From assembly GCA_045222295.1 (NCBI GenBank), contig JBGUXP010000013.1, positions 24,985 through 88,984 on the forward strand: DNA of 64,000 bases. The letters run 5' to 3'. Below the pieces are notes generated by a model, which did not search any database, was not told the origin of the DNA, and saw nothing but the letters and a program-made list of their open reading frames with translations. Positions 58,439 to 64,000 of the stretch are shown here, one piece after another (within the stretch, counting starts at the first letter, position 1; each line of letters begins with the position of its first letter). Position numbers and translations under genes: made by a program. Source of the stretch: Colimorpha sp045222295. Its GTDB lineage: Bacteria > Bacteroidota > Bacteroidia > Bacteroidales > P3.

Positions 58439-59836
58439 ATGAAGATTTCCGTTGCAGGTACCGGCTATGTCGGTCTTTCCATTGCCACTCTGTTGGCTCA
58501 GCATAACGATGTCACCGCTGTCGATGTCGTTCCCGCACGCGTTGACCTGGTGAACAACAAAAAGTCTCCTATTCAGGATGACTATATCGAGGATTACCTC
58601 ACTAACAAACCTTTGAGCCTGAAAGCGACCCTCGACCAGGAGGCTGGTTACAAAGATGCCGAATTCGTAGTCATTGCTGCTCCTACCAATTATGATAGCC
58701 AAAAGAACTTCTTCGATACCTCAGCTGTTGAAGCCGTTATCGATGCAGTTCTCAAGGTGAATCCTGATGCTGTGATGGTGATCAAATCGACTATTCCGGT
58801 TGGATATACAAGAGGTCTTTATGTAAAATATCAGAAGAAAGGTGTCAAGAAATTCAATCTTCTTTTCAGCCCTGAGTTCCTGCGCGAGTCTAAAGCCCTT
58901 TACGACAACCTCTATCCGAGCCGTATCATCGTGGGCATCCCGAAGATGATGAAAGGCGATGAGTATCAGGAAGAAAACGAGGCTATCAAGGCATTGACAG
59001 ATATGGATTGGCTCACCGAGCGTGCCCATGTATTTGCAAAACTCCTCCAAGAGGCGGCTATAAAGACTGATGTTCCTACTTTGTTCGTTGGCATGAAAGA
59101 AGCCGAGGCTGTGAAACTCTTCGCAAATACCTATCTCGCTTTAAGAGTTAGCTACTTCAACGAATTGGATACATACGCTGAGATGAAGGGTCTCGACACC
59201 CAGGCCATCATCGATGGTATCGGTCTCGATCCCCGCATCGGTACTCACTACAACAACCCCAGCTTCGGTTACGGTGGCTACTGCCTCCCGAAGGACACCA
59301 AGCAGCTGCTTGCCAACTATGAGGACGTCCCGCAAAACATGATGTCCGCCATTGTCGAGTCCAACCGCACCCGCAAGGACTTCATCGCCGACCAGGTCCT
59401 CAAGATGGCCGGATACTACTCCTACTCCACCAACAACCAATACGGCTCACTATCTAACTCCCCCTCTAAGATAGAGGGGGTGGCCGGTAGGCCGGGGGCG
59501 TATGATTCAAACCCGGGGGACCCGAAGGGTGGAGGAGTGTGTCAACCAGCGGTTCCCACTATCGGTGTCTACCGCCTCACCATGAAGTCCAACTCCGACA
59601 ACTTCCGCCAGTCCGCCATCCAGGGCGTTATGAAGCGCATCAAGGCCAAAGGTGCCCAAGTGATCATCTATGAGCCCACCCTCGAGGACAGCTCCACCTT
59701 CTTTGGCAGCCTCGTCGTCAACGACCTCGAGCAGTTCAAGTCCCGCAGCAACGCCATCATTGCCAACCGATATGATTCAACCTTGGACGATGTAAAGTCG
59801 AAAGTATATACTCGAGACATTTTCCAAAGAGATTAG
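58439..59836 (+). CDS. ugd: UDP-glucose 6-dehydrogenase, mosaic, with palindromic insertion
   Basis: 465 residues from the ATG at 58439. It oxidises UDP-glucose to UDP-glucuronate, for surface glycans. Motifs: GTGYVGLSIATLLAQ (NAD), VIKSTIPVGYT, FSPEFLRESKALYDN, a Lys in VKLFANTYLALRVSYFNEL and the catalytic FGYGGYCLPKDTKQL. An in-frame palindromic element adds about 30 residues (from NNQYGSLSNSPSKIEG to GGGVCQP) before VPTIGVYRLTMKS. Codon use changes from AT-rich (first 700 bases) to GC-rich, then back to AT-rich in the last 70 bases. A second copy of the C-terminal tail follows downstream in GC-rich style. Confidence 0.93.
   Translation: MKISVAGTGYVGLSIATLLAQHNDVTAVDVVPARVDLVNNKKSPIQDDYIEDYLTNKPLSLKATLDQEAGYKDAEFVVIAAPTNYDSQKNFFDTSAVEAVIDAVLKVNPDAVMVIKSTIPVGYTRGLYVKYQKKGVKKFNLLFSPEFLRESKALYDNLYPSRIIVGIPKMMKGDEYQEENEAIKALTDMDWLTERAHVFAKLLQEAAIKTDVPTLFVGMKEAEAVKLFANTYLALRVSYFNELDTYAEMKGLDTQAIIDGIGLDPRIGTHYNNPSFGYGGYCLPKDTKQLLANYEDVPQNMMSAIVESNRTRKDFIADQVLKMAGYYSYSTNNQYGSLSNSPSKIEGVAGRPGAYDSNPGDPKGGGVCQPAVPTIGVYRLTMKSNSDNFRQSAIQGVMKRIKAKGAQVIIYEPTLEDSSTFFGSLVVNDLEQFKSRSNAIIANRYDSTLDDVKSKVYTRDIFQRD
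59455..59545 (+). repeat. Palindromic element inside ugd
   Basis: CCCCCTCTA-AGA-TAGAGGGGG (59460-59468, 59472-59480), GGCCGGTAGGCC, then ACCCGGGGGACCCGAAGGGT and GGAGGAGTGTGT. The element is in inverse orientation relative to the others but keeps the reading frame, encoding NSPSKIEGVAGR and more. It is the longest example (about 91 bases). Confidence 0.87.
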
Positions 59837-59876
59837 GTCGTATCATGAGGTCATGAGCACCTTGAAAGAAAAGAAA

Positions 59877-59960
59877 ATGAAAGCGAATAACCGCTACGAC
59901 AACTGCCTCGACGATGTGGCCGACAAGGTATACACCCGCGACATTTTCAAACGCGACTAA
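59877..59960 (+). pseudogene. Orphan duplicate of the ugd 3' tail
   Basis: ATG at 59877 opens a 27-codon frame, M-K-A-N then NRYDNCLDDVADKVYTRDIF and K-R-D. It is homologous to the Ugd end NRYDSTLDDVKSKVYTRDIF, Q-R-D. The nucleotide identity is low at third positions and the style is GC-rich, like the body of ugd. Its stop shares bases with the next ATG (TAATG). It looks like the original ugd tail displaced by insertion or recombination of a divergent tail. Confidence 0.8.
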
Positions 59961-61057
59961 TGGCGAGTGACGATAAGACATATTGGTATGTGCTGACTCA
60001 TCCGAGTCCTGCGCAGATAGAATGGATGCTGCAGCGTGAAAACCTCGGAGAGTTCCGTCGCAACGATGAATCCCCCGAGCCGCTCGAGTATTTTATCCCT
60101 TTCCAGTTCCTCCTTCGCGCACCCACCAAGGCAGCACTCACCTCAAAGACTGAGGATTATTCCGACCGTGTGGTTTATGACCCTATGGCCGAGGTGGACA
60201 ACGGCATCCGTGAGGCCCTCCACAGCTACATCTTCATCCATGCCGACGAGAATCGTATAGCCCGCCTTCTGGAGAGCGAATGGAACAGTGCTGGACGTCT
60301 GCACCTGCATTATTACCGCACCATCAGCGGTGAGCCGTTGCGTGTGATGGATGCCGAGATGCGCAGCTTCATGGAGACCCTCCGCAACCGTCAGTTGCGC
60401 TACTACCTGGGGCAGCCCATCGATGCCATGGGAGTGGGCGACACCGTCACACTTCGCATAGCGCCTTGGGAGGGCCGCAAGGCCACCATCACACGTCTCG
60501 AATTGCGTGGTGGCCGCAGCAACCTCACCGTCACCATGGACATTCTGGGCAACCTCACCCGTGTCACCTTCCCGGATGTGCATGATGGCGACATCGCCTT
60601 CGATGACGAAGCGTTGGAGCGGCTGATCAGTGGCAACCTGCTACGCAATTTCGAGCAGGAACTGCTCGCTATCCTGGCTCGTCGTTTTGGACGTAAGCCC
60701 AGCGAGGACGACCGCCGTCGCGACAACTCGCGGATGTCTCGAATCTATGGATACCGGGGTGTTATCGTCGATGATGTCGACGAGCAGCACCGTTTCGCGG
60801 CCCTGATGCTCATCTGCGCCTCGCTTTTGGGTGATAAAGAGGTCAAGAAGCAATATGTCGCCCAACTCAAGGAATGGCTTGGCAGCCGCACCGAGCCCGT
60901 CAATGACACTGAGGCCTACCTGATGATTGCCCTCTTCGTGGCCCTTCGCGACCCCTCCCTCCGAGAAGCCGTCAAAGCCTACCGCAACACCCACGACGAC
61001 TGTCCCGATATCATCCGACAGCTCTTCTCCAGAGTCAAACGCCTCCGCTGCCGGTAG
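59960..61057 (+). CDS. NusG-like (UpxY/RfaH-type) antitermination factor with helical C-terminal extension
   Basis: 365 residues. The N-terminal NGN-like domain is YWYVLTHPSPAQIEWMLQRE to ALHSYIFIHADENRIARLLE. A KOW-like segment follows (VGDTVTLRIAPWEGRKATITRLE). After about residue 215 there is a helical, Arg-rich extension not seen in housekeeping NusG. In Bacteroidota, specialised NusG paralogues (UpxY) control capsule operons. Its position after ugd suggests the same for a polysaccharide or surface locus, but that locus is not clearly visible here. Start overlaps the ugd-tail remnant. Confidence 0.75.
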   Translation: MASDDKTYWYVLTHPSPAQIEWMLQRENLGEFRRNDESPEPLEYFIPFQFLLRAPTKAALTSKTEDYSDRVVYDPMAEVDNGIREALHSYIFIHADENRIARLLESEWNSAGRLHLHYYRTISGEPLRVMDAEMRSFMETLRNRQLRYYLGQPIDAMGVGDTVTLRIAPWEGRKATITRLELRGGRSNLTVTMDILGNLTRVTFPDVHDGDIAFDDEALERLISGNLLRNFEQELLAILARRFGRKPSEDDRRRDNSRMSRIYGYRGVIVDDVDEQHRFAALMLICASLLGDKEVKKQYVAQLKEWLGSRTEPVNDTEAYLMIALFVALRDPSLREAVKAYRNTHDDCPDIIRQLFSRVKRLRCR

Positions 61058-61138
61058 TGACTGGGGACTGGCTCCTGTTGTCAGAGAAGACTGGTGCCTG
61101 TCTCCTGTCACAACTTTTTTAAAAGTTATTAAATTTTA

Positions 61139-61170
61139 TTTGGTGGAGTAAGATTTTTTTTCTACCTTTG
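61139..61170 (+). promoter_or_regulatory. Promoter of the 61.2-kb leader/ncRNA
   Basis: TTTG (61139-61142), a 20-base spacer and TACCTTTG (61163-61170) match the Bacteroidota consensus. The downstream gene does not start until 61388, so transcription produces a leader of about 210 bases or a separate RNA. Confidence 0.85.
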
Positions 61171-61316
61171 CAATTGCTTATGATAGCAGCATAGTATGCA
61201 TGCCAGCCGGACGGAAGTGACTATAGTTTAGTGCTTTCGGGAATTCGCATAGGCAGCATATTACGTGTTTCCGGGCTGATAATCCACTGTCAGGCCAAGG
61301 AATTTTAGTATATTTA
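61171..61316 (+). ncRNA. Candidate structured non-coding RNA or long leader
   Basis: Downstream of a consensus promoter, about 145 bases have no open frame of note but show pairing. CAGCC-GGA-CGGAA (from about 61212) pairs with TTCCG-GGCTG (from about 61270). GCATAGTATGC is self-complementary, and GCATGCC/GGCC closes an outer helix. After 61316 the sequence becomes AT-rich with direct ATTCCCTCAA repeats. I do not recognise a family; 6S-type RNA is one hypothesis. It may instead be a regulatory leader of the next gene. Confidence 0.4.
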
Positions 61317-61362
61317 TTTAGTTATTCCCTCAAAATTACAATATATTCCCTCAATCATTTTT

Positions 61363-61383
61363 CAATTCTCAATTCTCAATTTG
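61363..61383 (+). repeat. 7-base-period repeat CAATTCT
   Basis: CAATTCT twice, then CAATTTG, in 7-base register, ending five bases before the GTG start at 61388. Confidence 0.75.
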
Positions 61384-61387
61384 AACC

Positions 61388-61771
61388 GTGACCGTCAAAG
61401 AAGTTTTCGACCTGCGCAAGCAGGGCCGCATAGAAGAGGCCTACGAGGCTATCCGCCCGATGTATGCCGCCCACAAGGGTCGCTACACCACCCTCTGCAT
61501 GTTCTGGACGGCTGCCGACGTCTTCAAACTCCGCCTCGAGCAGGGCAGGGTAGAGGAGGCCTCAAAAATATTGGAAGCCCTCAAGCGCATGATCCCCCAG
61601 CGTGTCGTCCTCGCCTGCATCACCGCCCACCCCGGCTACTCTGTCCCGCAGATCTCCGCCTCCACCGGCATCCCGCAGAAGTCCATCGAGCGCCACGTCG
61701 CAGCTCTCATCGAACACGGCCTCATTGAGCACCAGGGCAGCAAAAAGACCGGAGGCTACTACATAAAATAA
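61388..61771 (+). CDS. TPR-like/winged-helix putative regulator
   Basis: A 127-residue protein with a likely GTG start at 61388. The N-terminus MTVKEVFDLRKQGRIEEAYE and YTTLCMFWTAADVFKLRLEQ is a helical repeat-type region often found in Bacteroidales. The C-terminus PGYSVPQISASTGIPQKSIE to IEHQGSKKTGGYYIK resembles a winged-helix DNA-binding domain. Role unknown; transcription regulation is inferred. It lies downstream of a long leader and upstream of a fimbrial-type lipoprotein gene. Confidence 0.78.
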   Translation: MTVKEVFDLRKQGRIEEAYEAIRPMYAAHKGRYTTLCMFWTAADVFKLRLEQGRVEEASKILEALKRMIPQRVVLACITAHPGYSVPQISASTGIPQKSIERHVAALIEHGLIEHQGSKKTGGYYIK

Positions 61772-61839
61772 GAAAACCATACCGAAAACGGCGTGGATTG
61801 CAGGCTGAAGGTTCTAAGCTTCACACAAAAAATAACATT

Positions 61840-62733
61840 ATGAAAATCCTTAGAACCTTAGTTATTTCACTTGCAACTACATGCATCCTTTTCGCTGGTT
61901 GCAGCAAGGAAAAGGAACCAACTAATAGCACGCAAGTAGCAACGGTGAAAGTCCATGTCAGCGACTTCGCCATCTCGCAGGAAGATTTTCCTGGCGGGAC
62001 TAAAACCACGGAGGACCCTGCTGATTATGATGGTGTCAATGCCATGACGCTGGCCTTTTACAATGCTGCTGGCACCGAGGTGGTTAAGACCACCCAGCTG
62101 AAGTCCGACAACACCACCTTCACCACCTTCGGTGAATTCGAGTGCTCGCTCCCCATGGGCACTTACACCATGGTTGTGTTGGCCTACTTCACCAACGAGA
62201 ACAGTGTCCTGACGCTCACCAGCCCTACCGTGGCCTCTTATAGCCTTCGTGCCAGAGAGACCTTCGCTACCACGCAGACGGTGACCATCAGCAATACGAA
62301 CGATGTGGATATCAGCGCCATACTCAGTCGGATTGTATCGATGCTGACGGTAAAATCCACCGATGGAAAGACTGCCGACGTGACCAATGTCCGCATGACC
62401 CTCTCCGCTGGAGGTATCGACTTCAACCCCACCACAGGTCTGGCCATCACCAACACAGGTTTTGCAAACACCGTGGGTAATAGTGCAGCTGTAGGCGCTA
62501 CATCTACTTCAAGCACATTCTTGTTCCTCGCCACCGATGAGCAGACAATGGACGTGACGATCGAGACCCTCGATGCCCAGGGCAACACGCTCTTCAGCAA
62601 GACGGTCAACAACGTCCCGTTCAAGCGCAACCGCGTGACCAAGCTCACCGGAGCCATGTACACCAACTCGGGTGTGGATGGTGGCTTCCAGATCAGTACC
62701 GATTGGCTCACCGAGTACAACGGGCAGTTCTAA
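61840..62733 (+). CDS. FimB/Mfa2-family fimbrial lipoprotein
   Basis: 297 residues from the ATG at 61840, which opens MKILRTLVISLATTCILFAGC, a lipobox (an upstream start lacks this). The fold signature YDGVNAMTLAFYNAAGTEVVK, followed by LPMGTYTMVVLAYFTNE and DVDISAILSRIVSMLTVKS, matches the Mfa2/FimB fimbrial-anchor family of Bacteroidales. It would be an outer-membrane-anchored fimbrial component processed after transport. No other fimbrial subunit is adjacent. Confidence 0.85.
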   Translation: MKILRTLVISLATTCILFAGCSKEKEPTNSTQVATVKVHVSDFAISQEDFPGGTKTTEDPADYDGVNAMTLAFYNAAGTEVVKTTQLKSDNTTFTTFGEFECSLPMGTYTMVVLAYFTNENSVLTLTSPTVASYSLRARETFATTQTVTISNTNDVDISAILSRIVSMLTVKSTDGKTADVTNVRMTLSAGGIDFNPTTGLAITNTGFANTVGNSAAVGATSTSSTFLFLATDEQTMDVTIETLDAQGNTLFSKTVNNVPFKRNRVTKLTGAMYTNSGVDGGFQISTDWLTEYNGQF

Positions 62734-62837
62734 CGCCTTCTAACAACACAAATTAATTAAATCAAGAACCTTCGTCCCCTCCACGCTGTTTTTCTCCGCC
62801 TACAATCAAATCCAAGATAAGTAAAAAACAACAAGAT

Positions 62838-63197
62838 ATGTGTACAGTCAGTGTAAAAGTGAATGAAGATGTGCTTCGAGGCTACAACCCTGAGCTCTCG
62901 AGCACTGCGGCCATCAGCGAGTGGGTGCAGGAGCTTATTGATGCGCGACTCCGCGAATTGGTTGAGGAAGATACAGAGACCATGAGCATCGAGGAAGCTC
63001 GTGAGATGACTCTGGCGGCTGTGAGGGAAGAGTACGCGAAGTCAACTTTCACCTTCCCAAGACAAGCTCCAGCGCCTGCTGGAGGTGTTGAAGGGAGAAA
63101 TGTCCGTCAAGGAAATGATGGCCGCCCTAGGCTTCGGTTCCCGCGACAAGTTCCTCAAAAATTACTTGTCCCCTGCACTCAAGTCCGGCCTCATTGA
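62838..63197 (+). CDS. Small conserved Bacteroidales protein (antitoxin-like) with altered C-terminus
   Basis: 119 codons. The first 68 residues (MCTVSVKVNEDVLRGYNPEL, TAAISEWVQELIDARLREL, MSIEEAREMTLAAVREEYAK) match a small conserved Bacteroidales family, possibly ribbon-helix-helix/antitoxin-like. After residue 68 the frame runs into sequence belonging to another gene in a different frame (63025-63258), so the remaining 50 residues (TFPRQAPAPAGGVEGRN) are probably not native. A partner toxin is not evident. Confidence 0.6.
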   Translation: MCTVSVKVNEDVLRGYNPELSSTAAISEWVQELIDARLRELVEEDTETMSIEEAREMTLAAVREEYAKSTFTFPRQAPAPAGGVEGRNVRQGNDGRPRLRFPRQVPQKLLVPCTQVRPH

Positions 63198-63258
63198 AAT
63201 GACCCAGCCGGACAGTCCCAAAAGCCCGAAACAAAAGTATAGAAGAACTAATTTATGA
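63025..63258 (+). pseudogene. C-terminal remnant of a Fic/AlbA-type winged-helix protein
   Basis: In a different frame from the preceding gene: SPSQDKLQRLLEVLKGEMSV, MAALGFGSRDKFLKNYLSPA, GLIEMTQPDSPKSPKQKYRR. This is the typical end of Bacteroidales Fic-family or AlbA-domain ATP-binding regulators. Only the last 70 residues remain, with no start, abutting the small protein's gene. The stop overlaps the ORF6N start (ATGA). Confidence 0.75.
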
Positions 63259-63920
63259 GCAATATAGTTAAAAAAGCACATACCGACCTGCTGCCTGCTC
63301 TGATGAAGGAGGTGGAAGATAAGATAGTAGTGGTGCGTGGGCAGCGGACGTTGCTCGACCGTGATGTGGCTGCACTGTATGGTGTGGAGACGAAGCGCGT
63401 CAATGAGGCAGTCAAGAACAACCCCCGGAAATTCCGTGAAGGCTATGTGTTCGAGCTGACCAAAGAGGAGTCCGATGTTCTAAGGTCGAAAATTTCGACC
63501 ATAGAAGCTTCAGCCCCGACCTTAGAAACTCTAAGATCAAATAATTCGACCTTAGAACCGGTCAGTGGCAAGGGTCGCCATAGCAAGTACAACTTCAAGG
63601 CGTTTACCTCCAGAGGCTTATATATGCTGGCTACCTGCCTCAAGTCCGACAGGGCTGCTGATGCTACTGTGGCTATTGTGGAGACCTTCGATAAGGTGCA
63701 GAGTCTAAAGCACGAACTGCTGGAGTTGCATACAGAGACCGATAAGGCCAAGCAGGCCAGCAAGATGCAGCACTTTGGTGAGGTGCTCTCCGATATAGTG
63801 ATGCCTGACTTGCAGACCTCAGAGACGGAATCATCCCTCGAGATAAATTTCTTCATCGGCAAGCTCAAGCACACCGTGAAGCGTGTGCGTAGGGAAGACC
63901 CGAAGAAAGGGGTCAAGTAA
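63255..63920 (+). CDS. ORF6N-domain protein with variable internal repeat
   Basis: 221 residues. The ORF6N domain is VVVRGQRTLLDRDVAALYGVE to VKNNPRKFREGYVFELTKEE, a phage-type DNA-binding domain common in Bacteroidota. In the middle, RSKISTIEASAPTLETLRSN and NSTLEPVSGKG replace the usual short SQ/TSSWGG-type loop. It is made from repeats of CGACCTTAGAA and its inverse. Then FKAFTSRGLYMLATCLKSDRA returns to the family. The end is a helical, lysine-rich region. Role unknown; ORF6N genes often lie in mobile or variable regions. Confidence 0.85.
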   Translation: MSNIVKKAHTDLLPALMKEVEDKIVVVRGQRTLLDRDVAALYGVETKRVNEAVKNNPRKFREGYVFELTKEESDVLRSKISTIEASAPTLETLRSNNSTLEPVSGKGRHSKYNFKAFTSRGLYMLATCLKSDRAADATVAIVETFDKVQSLKHELLELHTETDKAKQASKMQHFGEVLSDIVMPDLQTSETESSLEINFFIGKLKHTVKRVRREDPKKGVK

Positions 63921-63933
63921 AGACCAACAAAAA

Positions 63934-63951
63934 TGTGAGACACGTCTCACA
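63934..63951. repeat. Perfect hairpin TGTGAGAC-AC-GTCTCACA
   Basis: An eight-base-pair palindrome with a two-base spacer, 14 bases after the ORF6N stop. It could be an operator or a weak terminator (no T tract). Confidence 0.6.
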
Positions 63952-63967
63952 TATTAACAATAGAAAT

Positions 63968-64000
63968 ATGGAACAACTTCGCAACATATTCACATCGTCG
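63968..64000 (+). CDS. Possible gene start running off the window end
   Basis: ATG at 63968 opens MEQLRNIFTSS to the end of the window. It is too short to identify; reported because it lies 47 bases after the ORF6N gene with an open frame. Confidence 0.3.
   Translation, partial: MEQLRNIFTSS

Noticed and set aside
61171..61316. tRNA or tmRNA in the leader
   Set aside because: No cloverleaf or tmRNA ends could be formed; only imperfect hairpins are visible.

Overview
The window looks like a chromosomal piece of an uncultured, probably anaerobic, gut- or rumen-type member of the order Bacteroidales (Bacteroidota). Evidence: promoters of the Bacteroidota type (TTTG, about 19 bases, TAnnTTTG), a type IX secretion system (T9SS) operon, very large secreted proteins with T9SS C-terminal sorting domains, a FimB/Mfa2-type fimbrial lipoprotein, DUF6266, DUF5020 and ORF6N proteins, and a multimeric [FeFe]-hydrogenase. 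Genus-level placement is not possible by reading alone.

Layout. 1-3 kb: end of ruvB, hutI, a LolD-type ATPase and rlmB, closed by a clear terminator. 3.4-15.2 kb: one 3945-residue secreted T9SS substrate, then tilS. 16.3-19.5 kb: the T9SS Plug protein, a DUF6266 protein and a broken surface-protein gene. 19.7-24.8 kb: miaB, a PASTA protein, a second T9SS substrate and an rluD-type pseudouridine synthase. 24.8-31.8 kb (minus): porP-gldK-gldL-gldM-gldN plus a second gldN copy. 32-35.4 kb (minus): RlpA-like, KdsC-like, a deacetylase-like protein and an LD-carboxypeptidase. 35.7-37.9 kb: DRTGG protein, anti-sigma-type ATPase and an H-cluster-degenerate hydrogenase homologue. 37.9-42.1 kb (minus): purine permease, Tsx-like outer-membrane protein and an Upf1-type helicase. 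42.4-47.2 kb: HndB-, HndC/NuoF-, HndD/HydA- and HndA/NuoE-like subunits of an NAD(P)-linked, possibly electron-bifurcating, hydrogenase. 47.2-48.2 kb: a GHKL ATPase and DUF4325 pair. 48.6-50.3 kb: an AT-rich lipoprotein island. 50.7-58.1 kb: four-helix-bundle protein, dihydrouridine synthase, ion channel, Bcp, hydrolase, ComEC, nitroreductase and DUF2147. 58.2-64 kb: tRNA-Val, a mosaic ugd, a NusG-like factor, a putative non-coding leader, a wHTH protein, a fimbrial lipoprotein, and a remnant-rich end with ORF6N.

The genes tell one coherent story of surface biology. The T9SS motor and ring (GldKLMN, PorP) and Plug are encoded near at least two intact substrates and one decayed one. The hydrogenase genes point to fermentative redox balancing.

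The most unusual content is repetitive. (1) A family of two-hairpin palindromic elements (core CTCCCCCTCTA-nnn-TAGAGGGGGAG) sits in frame inside coding genes (plug, a decayed T9SS substrate, dus twice, ugd), much like Rickettsia palindromic elements. (2) A second class consists of short-period arrays with strict periods of 7, 9, 10 or 11 bases, often in mirrored (inverted) halves, lying at gene borders or in frame inside tilS and the helicase. One 10-base array type, GnnnnATAGG, flanks a four-helix-bundle protein on both sides. Both classes deserve a genome-wide search.
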